Positions 45,579 to 54,619 of a stretch of 64,000 nt of DNA are shown here, piece by piece. How positions within the stretch are numbered: position 1 is the stretch's first letter; each line of letters starts with the position of its first letter. The position numbers and the translations under genes are program-made. The stretch comes from Salinisphaera sp963835375. Its GTDB lineage: Bacteria; Pseudomonadota; Gammaproteobacteria; Nevskiales; Salinisphaeraceae. Below the pieces are notes generated by a model. That model worked only from the letters and a program-made list of their open reading frames with translations. It was not told where the DNA came from and searched no databases. The stretch is taken from positions 32,304-96,303 of the forward strand of contig CAWIGB010000004.1 of assembly GCA_963835375.1 (NCBI GenBank), in the 5' to 3' direction.

Positions 45579-46385
45579 TCAATTGTCGTCTTCCGGATGG
45601 CCGCTGGCCGCGAAACCGCCCCCTTGATACAGCACGGCCGGATCGTTCGGGTTCTTCCGGAGCGGCCTCGGCCAGCACGGCGTCGCGCCATGGCGATGCG
45701 CTATGGCGGGGGCGCCAGCCCAGGAAATCGGCCGCCGAATTGTCCCACCAGAGCTCGTCGTTGTCGGATACGCCATAGACGATGGTATTGCCGAGCCGCG
45801 GGGCAGTGAAGGCGCGTTCGCACAGGTCCGCCAGATCCTCGGCCGCCAGCCAGGTGGCGAGCATGCGTGGATTCCTCGGCCGCGCGAAGCAGGAGCCGAT
45901 GCGGATCGACAGACACTCCTGGCCGAACTTGTCGAAATACAGGCTGGCGAGATTCTCGCCGAAGGCCTTGGATACGCCGTACAGCGAATCCGGCCGCGGC
46001 AGGCTTCGTGCGTCGAGTCTGTCTTCGCGCTTGTAGTAGCCGATCACGTGATTGGAACTGGCGAACACGATGCGCGGCCGGCCGTGGGCGCGGGCGGCTT
46101 CGAACAGGTTATAGCCGCCGATGATGTTGGCATCGAGGATCTGGTCGAACGGCTTTTCGACCAGATACGCCGCCGAGATGGATGATGCCGTCGCAGCCGG
46201 CGACCAGCGTCTTTCACCGCCGCGCGATCCGCCAGGTCGCAGGCGGCCGAACTTTCGTGATCGGCCGTGTCGTCGATGGTCTCACGATCGGACAGCACCA
46301 CATGGCGCGCCATTCGTGAAAGCAGCGGCCGCAGGGCGGTACCCACACCGCCGGCTGCTCCGGTCAACAGAAGCCGTTCGAGCAT
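45579..46385 (-). CDS. udh: Uronate dehydrogenase, three frame breaks
   Basis: About 267 residues, NAD-dependent SDR that oxidises galacturonate or glucuronate to the aldarolactone. Glycine motif LLLTGAAGGVGTALRPLL, then AGCDGIIHLGGVS, FDQILDANIIGGYNLFEAAR, VFASSNHVIGYY, the catalytic Tyr-x3-Lys in SLYGVSKAFGENLA, and the end NPNDPAVLYQGGGFAASG, a signature of Udh. Breaks near 46205, 46172 and 45660, each one extra base. It lies between the TRAP genes and the semialdehyde dehydrogenase. Confidence 0.92.
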
Positions 46386-46409
46386 GGCTGTCTCCTTCAG
46401 GATGTCGAA

Positions 46410-47691
46410 TCAATCGAGCAGATGCGGCAGCGTCATCGAGATGGGCGCGATGTAGGTCGTGAGCATCAACGCCACCAGGATCGCCAGATAGAACGGCCAG
46501 ATCGTCTTGGCTGCCTGCTCGATGCGGATATCGCCGATGACGCAGCCGACGAACAGGCACGAGCCGACCGGCGGCGTGCACAGCCCGAGCCCCAGGTTCA
46601 TCATCATCACCACGCCGAACTGGATCGGATCCATGCCGATGTCGGTGACCACCGGCAGAAAGATCGGCGTACAGATAAGGATGAGCGCCGCCATGTCCAT
46701 GATCATGCCGAGCACCAGCAGCATGAGATTGAGCAGCAGCAGGATCACGTACGGGTTGCTCGATACCGAGGTGAGGAACGTCGCCAGATTGTCCGGCACC
46801 CGATAGAGCGCGAGCAGGTAGGCGAACGCCGAGGCGCAGCCGACCAGGATCATGACCAGCGACGTCGTGCGCACGGCTTGCGCCACGGCCGTCTTGAACG
46901 CGCTCCAGGTCAGTTCGCGATAGACGAGCAGCGTGACGACCAGCGCATAGATGGCGCCAAAGGCGCCCGGATTCGGTCACCGTGAGTACGCCCGACAGCA
47001 CGCCGCCGACGATGATCACCGCGGTGAGCAGGCCCGGCAACGACACGATGAAGCTCGTCAGCAGCGCCATCCAGCCCGGGAACGGCTCGGAACCGTAGCC
47101 GCGCTTGACCGCGACCGCGTAGGCGGCCACCGCCAGGCACAGGCACATCAGAATGCCCGGCACGATACCGGCGATGAACAGTTTGCCCACGGAAATGCCG
47201 CCGCCCGCAGCCACCACATAAAGCAGCATGTTGTGGCTCGGCGGGATCACCACGCCGGCGGTGGAGGAGGTGACCGTGACGTTGACGGCATAGTCCGCGT
47301 CGTAGCCTTTTTCCTTCATCACCGGCATGAGGATCGAGCCGAGCGCCGAGGTATCGGCCACGGCCGAGCCGGAAATGCCGCCGAACAGCATCGATGATGC
47401 GACGTCCACCATGCCGAGCCCGCCGCGCATGCGGCCGACGGCGGCCGCCGCGAAACGCACCAGGCGGTTGGCGATACCGCCGTGCAGCATGAGTTCGCCG
47501 GCGAAGATGAAGAACGGGATCGCCAGCAGGGAAAAACTCGCGATGCCGGACAGAATGCGCTGGAACGCCACGAACAACGGCAGCCCTTCATAAATGAAGG
47601 TCACGATCGAGGCGAGTCCGAGCGCAAAAGCCACGGGCGCTCCGGCGATCAGGCCGAGAAAGAACAGCCCGAACAGAATGGTCAGTCCCAT
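46410..47691 (-). CDS. dctM: TRAP transporter large permease DctM, one frame break
   Basis: About 426 residues with some 12 helices. LFFLGLIAGAPVAFALGLAS, FFIFAGELMLHGGIANRLVR, FGGISGSAVADTSALGSILM and PPSHNMLLYVVAAGG are classic DctM motifs; MAALILICTPIFLPVVTDIG and NLGLGLCTPPVGSCLFVG follow after the break near 46975. Moves the substrate across the inner membrane with sodium. ATG shares a base with the stop of dctQ. Confidence 0.94.
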
Positions 47692-48313
47692 CAGCGTGTT
47701 TCTCCCGGCGGGGCGAACAGGCGTTCGATGAAGTCGAATAGCGTGAACACGACGATCAGCACGCCACAGAGCACCAGCGGCGCCGCACGCCAGGCGGCGG
47801 TGATGCCGAGCATCGGCAGTTGGTGGTTGGCTGTCGGTCAGCGTGAGAGTCCAGCCCTGCCAGGCCATCAGCCCGCCGAAAGCAACCACCATCAGATCAG
47901 CCAGCACGTGCAGAATGCGTCGCGGCCAGCGCGGCAGGCCATCGCGCACGAAATCGATGCTCAGATGCGTGTGCCGATGCACGCCGGCCGCCGTGCCGAG
48001 GCACACGATGTAGATGATCAGCAGCAACGCGAGTTGCTCGATCCAGGTCGGCGTGTTGTTGAGAACGTAGCGGCCGTAGACCAGCCAGCCGAAGCTGGCC
48101 ACGATGAATACCAGGCCCAGGCCCGGCTGCCAGCATGCACAGCCAGGCGATGCCGTCGAGCACCCGACGTATGGCCGCCAGTGCCGGTGGAGGGATCGAG
48201 TCCGCCGGCGACTTGCCTGGGCTCGGCCGGCCGGCGGTCGGGGAGTGCCGGCCGAGCTCGTGGGCCGCTCGGTCGGCATGGTCGCGTTCGTCAGCAGCAG
48301 GTCGCACGCTCAT
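47691..48313 (-). CDS. dctQ: TRAP transporter small permease DctQ, two frame breaks
   Basis: About 207 residues, four helices after a soluble N-terminus of about 45 residues. LAAIRRVLDGIAWLCMLA, then VFIVASFGWLVYGRYVLNNT, TWIEQLALLLIIYIVCLGTA, and HTHLSIDFVRDGLP (typical DctQ loop). Breaks near 48130 and 47828; the C-terminus in the last frame ends FIERLFAPPGETR with a TGA that shares its last base with the dctM ATG. Confidence 0.85.
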
Positions 48314-48322
48314 GGCGATCGC

Positions 48323-49322
48323 TCACTGCGTGTTGCGGATCTTCTGCACCAGGCTCTTCTGCGCCGGGTGCGCCTTGTAGAACTTGGCGTAGACCGGCTT
48401 CATGGCGTCCTGGAACGGCTTGAGGTTCTTGATCTGGTTGATCTTGGCGCCGTGGCTTGCGACATATTTCTTGGCCTCGCGCGAATCCTTGGCCCAGAGC
48501 TGGCGTTGTTCCTTGGCAGCCGCGACCGCGGCCTGGCGCACGATCTTCTGATCCTTGGCTCGAAAGCGCATCCCAGCTGCGTCTTCGCGATGCACAGGCA
48601 TTCCGGAATGATCAGATGATCGTCTTCGGAGTAGTACTTGGCCACTTCGTAGTGGTTGGTTTCCTTGTAGGACGGGTAGTTGTTCTCGGCGCCGTCGATC
48701 ACGCCGTTCTTGAGCGCCTGATAGACATCGCTGAACGGCATGGGCGTGGCGTTGCCGCCCAGTGCGGCGACCATGTCGACGTACAGATCGTTGTCCTGTA
48801 CGCGGATCTTCATGCCCTTCAGATCCGACGGTTTTCGGATCGGGTGCTTCGAGTTGTAGAAGCTGCGTGCGCCGGAATCGAACCAGGACAGAACGACCAG
48901 CCCTTTCTTGTTCATGTCGGCGGCGAACTGCGTCGCCGATGGGGCCGTCCATGACGTGATGCATCTGCTGCCACGCTGTTGAACAGATAGGGCAGCGAGA
49001 GTACGTCGGTCTTGGGGACATACTGGCCCATCGGGCTCATGTTGAAATTGGCGAAATTGATCGCGCCGTTGCTGACCTGCTGGATCGCGTCGGTCTGATC
49101 GCCGAGCACCGCATTGTTGTAAACCGTGGCCTGGATGTCGCCGTGCGTCTTCTTGGTGATCGTCTGGGCGAAGTGCTTGAGCGCCACCGAGTTGGGATAG
49201 CCGGGGCTGTGAATGTTCCAACCGCGCCAGGTCGTGGCGGAGGCCGATGCGGCCATGGACAGGCCGGCCACCAGACCGGCGGCGAGCAGAGTTCGGTGGG
49301 TGATCGTTCTCAGTGTCATCAT
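48323..49322 (-). CDS. dctP: TRAP transporter solute-binding protein DctP, three frame breaks
   Basis: About 332 residues. Signal peptide TLLAAGLVAGLSMAASASA; mature part with WRGWNIHSPGYPNSVALKHF, then WQQMHHVMDGPIG, and the substrate-binding region IRKPSDLKGMKIRVQDNDLY, NATPMPFSDVYQALKNGVID, GAENNYPSYKETNHYEVAKY, whose Arg pairs with a carboxylate. Breaks near 48970, 48940 and 48575. Ribosome-binding site AAGGAG precedes two adjacent ATG codons. By context it binds a hexuronate or aldarate. First gene of dctP-dctQ-dctM-udh. Confidence 0.9.
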
Positions 49323-49356
49323 GCGGCTCCTTCCTCGGTGCGTGCCGATCGCGGTT

Positions 49357-49391
49357 GTTGTAAGATGACAGAGCGATAGTGCTCATACAAC
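49357..49391. promoter_or_regulatory. Candidate operator between the divergent dctP and GntR genes
   Basis: Inverted repeat GTTGTA (49357-49362) / TACAAC (49386-49391) with 23 bases between; a related GTTGAAGATG, on the opposite strand, occurs at 50265-50274 just before kdgD (GTTGTAAGATG here). The shared core suggests binding by the adjacent FadR/GntR regulator at both the TRAP and kdgD promoters. Confidence 0.4.
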
Positions 49392-49479
49392 TGAGACGTT
49401 GGTCGGAAAGGTCAGGTTTGCCGCCGAGGGCTGGAATGAGCAAACCTGACGATGGGCCGGCTCGAACCACGCAGAAGGG

Positions 49480-50250
49480 GTGAACGACGTGAACAATTCG
49501 GAAACCACGGCAGGTACGCAGGCCAAGCGCGCCGCCGCGCCATCGAAGAAGAACAAGAACCGACGCAATCTCGTCGCCGAGGTGAGCGGCCGGCTGCGCG
49601 AATTCATCGTCGGCGGCGATCTGCAGCCCGGCGACAAGCTGCCGAGTGAAGCGGGTCTGACTCGTGAATACAGCGTGAGCCGCACCGTGGTGCGGGAAGC
49701 GATCGCGTCGCTGCGTGCCGACGGTCTGGTCGATGTCCGCCACGGCGTGGGGGTGTTCGTGCGCGAGCCTGTCGAGCAGGCGCCGGTGTTCAAACCGGTT
49801 GATCGGGCACGTATCTCGTCGATGATCGAGGTGCTGGAACTGCGCTCGGCCATCGAGATCGAGGCCGCAGGCCTGGCCGCCGAGCGTCGCTCGCCGGCTC
49901 AGGAAGAGATTCTTTTCGAGCGCTTCGACGACCTGAACCGTCTCATCGAAGCGAACAAGCCCACCGTGGCGGCCGATATGGCGCTGCATCTGGCCGTGGC
50001 GGATGCCACCAACAACCCGCGCTTTCGCGAATTTCTTACCCTCATGGGCGAGCATCTGATCCCGCGTTCGGTGCTACCGGAAAACGTCGAGGCTGCCGCG
50101 CCCGAAGGTTACATGGAGCAGATCCAGGCCGAGCATCTCGCCCTCATCAGGGCGGTGTCGGAACGCGATATCGACAGCGCGCGCGAAGCGATGCGGGCGC
50201 ACCTCAAGGGCAGCCAGGATCGCTATCGGCGTCTGATTCGTGGAACCTAG
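49480..50250 (+). CDS. GntR family transcriptional regulator (FadR/FCD subfamily)
   Basis: 256 residues, GTG start. Basic N-terminal extension of about 28 residues, winged helix with LVAEVSGRLREFIVGGDLQP, LPSEAGLTREYSVSRTVVRE and GLVDVRHGVGVFV, then an FCD ligand domain with ELRSAIEIEAAGLAAERR and AEHLALIRAVSERDIDSARE (metal-binding His/Asp pattern). It lies between the two uronate operons, so it probably senses a hexuronate or aldarate. Confidence 0.93.
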   Translation: MNDVNNSETTAGTQAKRAAAPSKKNKNRRNLVAEVSGRLREFIVGGDLQPGDKLPSEAGLTREYSVSRTVVREAIASLRADGLVDVRHGVGVFVREPVEQAPVFKPVDRARISSMIEVLELRSAIEIEAAGLAAERRSPAQEEILFERFDDLNRLIEANKPTVAADMALHLAVADATNNPRFREFLTLMGEHLIPRSVLPENVEAAAPEGYMEQIQAEHLALIRAVSERDIDSAREAMRAHLKGSQDRYRRLIRGT

Positions 50251-50339
50251 ACAATGTGATAATACATCTTCAACTACGAGATAAGACGAGTTAGGATCGA
50301 GGCGTCGACCACGTAATCGGAGCGGTACCGCCGAATCTT

Positions 50340-51243
50340 ATGCAGCCCAACGAACTGAAATCCGCGCTGGCCTCGGGCCTGCTTTCCTTCCCGGTCACCC
50401 CCTTCGATGCCGAAGGCGAGTTCGCGCCCGCGCCCTACGCCGAGCATATCGGCTGGCTTTCCGAGTTCGATGCGGCGACGCTGTTTGCGGCCGGGGGCAC
50501 CGGCGAGTTCTTCTCCCTTGCCCCGGAAGAAATCCCGGCGATCGTGCGTGAAGCCAAGGCCGCCGCTGGAAATACCCCGATCGTGGCCGGCTGTGGTTAC
50601 GGTACGCGCATGGCGGTGTCGATCGCCCGCGAGGCCGAGGCCGCCGGGGCCGACGGTATCCTGCTGCTGCCGCATTATCTGATCGGTGCCAGCCAGGCCG
50701 GCCTGATGGCGCATATCGAAACAGTGTGCAATGCCGTGGATTTCGGCGTGATCGTCTACAACCGCGGCAACTCGATCCTGCAGGCCGATACGCTCGAGGC
50801 GCTGTGCGAGCGGTGCCCCAATCTCATCGGGTTCAAGGATGGCTCGGGAGATATCGGTCGGGTCCGCGAGATCACCGCGCGGCTGGGCGATCGGCTGACC
50901 TATCTCGGCGGCATGCCGACGGCGGAGTTGTTCGCCGAGGCCTATCTCGGGGCCGGCGTCACGACTTATTCCTCGGCGGTGTTCAACTTTGTGCCGGCGC
51001 TGGCTCGAGCGCTTTTACAACGCGCTGCGTGCCGGGGATCATGCGCAGACGACCGCCATCCTCAACGATTTCTTCTATCCATTCGCGGCGATCCGCGATC
51101 GCAACGTGGGCTATGCGGTGTCGGCAATCAAGGCCGGCGTGCGTCGAGTCGGGTTCGATGCCGGATCCGTGCGCCCGCCATTGACCGATCTCACCGAAGA
51201 GGAGACCGAGATGATGGCCTCGCTCATTCGGAGTGCCGGCTGA
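50340..51243 (+). CDS. kdgD: 5-dehydro-4-deoxyglucarate dehydratase KdgD, one frame break
   Basis: About 300 residues, DapA-like barrel. Converts 5-keto-4-deoxyglucarate to 2-oxoglutarate semialdehyde with loss of water and CO2. LLSFPVTPFDAEGEF, FAAGGTGEFFSLAPEE, VIVYNRGNSIL (catalytic Tyr) and LIGFKDGSGDIG (Schiff-base Lys) are diagnostic; the end DLTEEETEMMASLIRSAG lies in the second frame. One extra base near 51003-51012 breaks it, and the literal frame runs into the next gene. Stop shares a base with the following ATG. Confidence 0.93.
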
Positions 51244-52382
51244 TGCGTGTCTCCGAGGTCCGCACGCACGGCCTGGATCACGAATTGGCCGAGCCCTTCG
51301 AGAGCGCGTCCGGTCGCTTCGAGCGGCGCCAGCACTGTCTCGTCGAAGTGATCTGCGACGATGGCACGATCGGCTGGGGCGAGTGTCTCGGCCCGCCACG
51401 GGTCAACGCCGCCGCGGTCAAGGCATACGCCGCGTTGCTCATCGGGCGCGATCCGCTGGCGACCGACGTCCGTTGGCTGGAGCTTTATCACGCGCTGCGC
51501 GACCAGGGGCAGCGCGGTGTGACCATGACGGCTTTGTCCGGCATCGACATCGCGCTCTGGGACATCAAGGGCAAGCACTTCGGAGCGCCGGTGTCCACGT
51601 TGATGGGCGGGCGTTTCCGCGACACGATCCAGGCTTATGCCACCGGCGGCTTTCGCCCGGACGGCCCGGATCGCACCGCGGCCACGGCTGCCGAGACGGC
51701 GCGTTATGTCGCGGAAGGCTTCGTGGCGGTCAAGATCAAGATCGGTTTTGGCCACGACGAGGATCTGGCGACCATCGGCGCCGTGCGCGAGGCGATCGGC
51801 CCCGACGTCCGGCTGATGATCGACGCCAATCATGGTTACGATGCACTCGAGGCGATCGAAGTCGGCCGCGCCGCGGCGCGCTTCGGCATCGACTGGTTCG
51901 AGGAGCCGGTGATTCCGGAGGAGCCGGCGGTGTATGCCCGGGTGCGCGCCGCGCAACCCTTGCCGCTCGCCGGCGGCGAAACCTGGCATGGCCGGCATGG
52001 CATGCGCCAGGCTCTGGACGCCGGGGCGGTCGATATCCTGCAGCCGGATGTCTGCGGTACCGGCGGCTTCAGCGAGATGCGTCGTATCGTCGACATGGCC
52101 GGTCTGTATGGCGTGCGTGTCGTCCCGCACGTCTGGGGCAGCGGTATTGCGCTGGCGGCCAGCCTGCATTGCCTGGCCGCCATCCCGTTTCAGCCGCCGC
52201 GTCCGAAGCCGCGGGCCCCGATGCTGGAATTCGATCGCACCCCGAACCCGATTCGTCAGGCCGTCCTGCGCGCGTCGATCGAGCACGAAAACGGCTGGGT
52301 CCGCGTGCCGGACGGGCCGGGGCTCGGCATCGAGATCGACCGTGATGCGTTGACTCGCTATGCCTGGGCGGAGAAGGTTTGA
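51243..52382 (+). CDS. gci: D-galactarolactone cycloisomerase (enolase superfamily, mandelate racemase type)
   Basis: 379 residues, unbroken. Opens galactaro-1,4-lactone to 3-deoxy-2-keto-hexarate. Seen: EPFESASGRFERRQHCLVEV, GWGECLGPPRVNAAAVKAYA, catalytic Lys in VAVKIKIGFG, Mg ligands in LMIDANHGYDALEA (Asp), DWFEEPVIPEE (Glu) and AGGETWHGRHG (Glu), and His/aromatic VVPHVWGSGIAL. From memory it is closely similar to the Agrobacterium enzyme Gci, and the synteny with kdgD, gli and udh supports that name over glucarate or galactarate dehydratase. Confidence 0.9.
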   Translation: MRVSEVRTHGLDHELAEPFESASGRFERRQHCLVEVICDDGTIGWGECLGPPRVNAAAVKAYAALLIGRDPLATDVRWLELYHALRDQGQRGVTMTALSGIDIALWDIKGKHFGAPVSTLMGGRFRDTIQAYATGGFRPDGPDRTAATAAETARYVAEGFVAVKIKIGFGHDEDLATIGAVREAIGPDVRLMIDANHGYDALEAIEVGRAAARFGIDWFEEPVIPEEPAVYARVRAAQPLPLAGGETWHGRHGMRQALDAGAVDILQPDVCGTGGFSEMRRIVDMAGLYGVRVVPHVWGSGIALAASLHCLAAIPFQPPRPKPRAPMLEFDRTPNPIRQAVLRASIEHENGWVRVPDGPGLGIEIDRDALTRYAWAEKV

Positions 52383-53248
52383 TGGCCGATATACCGGCCA
52401 ACACGCGCCCGCTCGACGGCCCGGCACCCCGGATCGATGTGCCCGAAGGCGCGACGGACTGTCATATCCATGTCTATCTCGAGGGGCACGCGCCGCAGCC
52501 CGGCGGGCCGCCGATCGCCGAGTTGGCCACGCCCGACGACTATGGCGTGGTCCAGCGCCGGCTGGGCCTGACGCGGGTGGTCATCACGCAGTCCAACGCC
52601 TACCAGTTCGACAACGGTGCAACGATCGCCGGCCTGAAAGCCATTGGCGCCGAAACCGCCCGCGGCGTCGTGGTCGTCGGACCGGACACCACCGATGCCG
52701 AGCTGGCCGAATACCATGCGCTCGGCGTACGCGGGGCGCGGGTCATGAATCTGCCGGGCGGTGCCGTGGGCATTGACGGCATGGCCGAGGTTGAAGCCCG
52801 TATCCGCGGGTTGGGCTGGCATCTGATGGTGCAGTTCGACGGCCGTGAGATCGAGCGCCATCGCCGCGCGCTGGAAGCGATCCGCACCGACTACATCATC
52901 GACCATACCGGCAAGTTCCTGGTGCCCGTGCCCGCCGACGATCCGCGTGTGGATACGCTGCTGCGGCTGATTGATCGCGGCAATGCCTGGTTCAAGGTGG
53001 CCGGTCTGTACGAAACAAGCCGTACCGGCGCGCCGGATTTCGCCGATGTCGCGCCGATCGCGCGCCGCGTAATCGAGCATGCGCCGGAACGCGTGATCTG
53101 GGGTTCGAACTGGCCGCATGTCGGCGTCGCGCGCGAGAATTATCCGGACGACGCTGTCCTGCTCGACAATCTGGCGGCGATCGCCGACGAGGCGACGCGC
53201 CGGCGGATACTGGTCGACAATCCGGCGACGCTCTACGGGTTTGCCTGA
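52382..53248 (+). CDS. gli: D-galactarolactone isomerase (amidohydrolase 2 family)
   Basis: 288 residues. Converts galactaro-1,5-lactone to the 1,4-lactone. First metal-site motif GATDCHIHVY, QRRLGLTRVVITQSNAY, GWHLMVQFDGREIERHR, DHTGKFLVPV (His) and WGSNWPHVGVARENYPDDA (Asp/His) match the Agrobacterium Gli family. It shares the ATG with the gci stop, the last gene of the kdgD-gci-gli operon. Confidence 0.88.
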   Translation: MADIPANTRPLDGPAPRIDVPEGATDCHIHVYLEGHAPQPGGPPIAELATPDDYGVVQRRLGLTRVVITQSNAYQFDNGATIAGLKAIGAETARGVVVVGPDTTDAELAEYHALGVRGARVMNLPGGAVGIDGMAEVEARIRGLGWHLMVQFDGREIERHRRALEAIRTDYIIDHTGKFLVPVPADDPRVDTLLRLIDRGNAWFKVAGLYETSRTGAPDFADVAPIARRVIEHAPERVIWGSNWPHVGVARENYPDDAVLLDNLAAIADEATRRRILVDNPATLYGFA

Positions 53249-53254
53249 TTCAGC

Positions 53255-53977
53255 TCAGCCACGCCCGGCGACCGCGGCGGCGATTTCTTCCTGAATGGCC
53301 GCGGCTGCTGCTGCCGGATCGGCGGCCTGCCGGATCGGCCGGCCGACCACCAGGTAATCGGCGCCGGCCGCGATGGCGCGCGCCGGTGTCATCACGCGTT
53401 TCTGGTCGTCGGGCGGGGCATCGTTGTCGACCGGCCGGATGCCCGGCGTGACCGTGATCAGCGTCGCGGGTGCCTCGGCGCGCAGGCGTTCCAGTTCCAG
53501 ACCCGAAGAGACGATGCCGTCGCAGCCGGCTTCCAGCGCGCGGCGGGCGCGCGAGAGCACGAGTTCGTCGATATCGCAGTCGAAGCCCAGATCGTTCATG
53601 TCGCCGCGATCGAGACTGGTAAGCGCGGTGACGGCGAGGATCTTGGCCTTGCCCTTCCGTGCCGCGCCGGCTGCCTCCATGATGCCCTGGTTGCCGTGAA
53701 CGGTGATGAAATCCACATCACGCGCATCCAGACGGGCGACCGCGGCCGCCACGGTGGCGGGCACGTCGAACAGCTTCACGTCCACGAAGACCTTCTTGCC
53801 GCGCGCCTTCAACCAGTCGACCAGTTCGAAATAACCGGGCGCCATCGCCAGTTCCAGGCCGACTTTGTAGAAGGTGACGGTCTCGCCCAGCGTGTCGACC
53901 AGGGCGCGGGCCGTGTCTGTGTCGGGCACGTCGAGCGCGAAGATGAGACGGTCGCGATTGTCCGGAATATGCGTCAT
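53255..53977 (-). CDS. pyrF: Orotidine 5'-phosphate decarboxylase PyrF
   Basis: 240 residues, unbroken. Makes UMP in de novo pyrimidine synthesis. LIFALDVPDTDTARALVD, then the catalytic tetrad VFVDVKLFDVPATV (Asp-x-Lys-x2-Asp) and the phosphate loop TPGIRPVDNDAP with YLVVGRPIRQAADP. Convergent with gli, six bases apart, no visible terminator between them. Confidence 0.97.
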   Translation of the reverse strand: MTHIPDNRDRLIFALDVPDTDTARALVDTLGETVTFYKVGLELAMAPGYFELVDWLKARGKKVFVDVKLFDVPATVAAAVARLDARDVDFITVHGNQGIMEAAGAARKGKAKILAVTALTSLDRGDMNDLGFDCDIDELVLSRARRALEAGCDGIVSSGLELERLRAEAPATLITVTPGIRPVDNDAPPDDQKRVMTPARAIAAGADYLVVGRPIRQAADPAAAAAAIQEEIAAAVAGRG

Positions 53978-54154
53978 GAGCGGCCAGATCGTTGAAGCAG
54001 TGGCGACGGGTTCGTCGCACTTGGGGGCGCATTATAAAACGGCTGCCGCGGCCGGGCAGCGGATGAGCGTGCGGTGTGGCATCCGGGCAGGCTCGATACC
54101 GTCGTCGTTCGGCGGCCACGTACCCGCGGTGCTGTTCGTTGTGGGCCGGTCGGC

Positions 54155-54556
54155 TCAATGATCGCGCGACAGCGCTTCGAGAATGCCGCATTCGCGCATT
54201 TCGTGTCCGCCGTCGCAAGCCGTCTGCAACGCGAGGAGCTCGCGTTCGAGGCGCCGCAGATGCGCGACACGCTCGCGAATGGCCGACAGTTGCGCAGCGA
54301 CCAATCGATCGACGCCGTCGCAGGGCTCGTTCGGATGATCGGCCAGGCGCAGCAGATCGGCGACCGCCTCGAGGCCGAACCCGAGCGTGCGGGCGCGGTG
54401 CACGAACGCAAGCCGGTCGAGCGCGGCGTCGTCGTAGTAGCGATAGCCGTTATCGCCGCGCATTGGCGGCGCGAGCAGGCCGATGCGTTCGTAATAACGG
54501 ATGGTCGAAGCCGGGCAGCCCGAGCGGCTTGCCGCTTCGCCGATAGTCCAGCGCAT
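54155..54556 (-). CDS. MerR-family metal-responsive regulator (ZntR/CadR-like)
   Basis: 133 residues. RWTIGEAASRSGCPASTIRY is the MerR helix-turn-helix, with YYERIGLLAPPMRGDNGYRY as its wing. Cysteines occur in HPNEPCDGVDR and in QTACDGGHEMRECGILEALS near the C-terminus, the pattern of zinc/cadmium/lead sensors. Its start faces the CDF exporter gene across 63 bases that hold a MerR-type promoter. Confidence 0.92.
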   Translation of the reverse strand: MRWTIGEAASRSGCPASTIRYYERIGLLAPPMRGDNGYRYYDDAALDRLAFVHRARTLGFGLEAVADLLRLADHPNEPCDGVDRLVAAQLSAIRERVAHLRRLERELLALQTACDGGHEMRECGILEALSRDH

Positions 54557-54561
54557 GAACG

Positions 54562-54592
54562 TTGACCTTGAAGTGACTACAGGGTTGATATT
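54562..54592 (+). promoter_or_regulatory. MerR-type promoter with 19-base spacer for the CDF exporter gene
   Basis: -35 TTGACC (54562-54567), 19 bases, -10 GATATT (54587-54592). The spacer contains the imperfect dyad ACCTTGAAGTGACTACAGGGT, very like the operators of CadR/PbrR-type promoters. The long spacer is the hallmark of MerR activation by DNA distortion. It starts 58 bases before the CDF ATG. Confidence 0.85.
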
Positions 54593-54619
54593 AGGGCCGC
54601 GTATCCGACGGAGACAAAC

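Noticed and set aside
50340..52382. A KdgD-Gci fusion
   Set aside because: The frame continues only because of one extra base in kdgD; the corrected KdgD ends with a stop sharing a base with the gci ATG.
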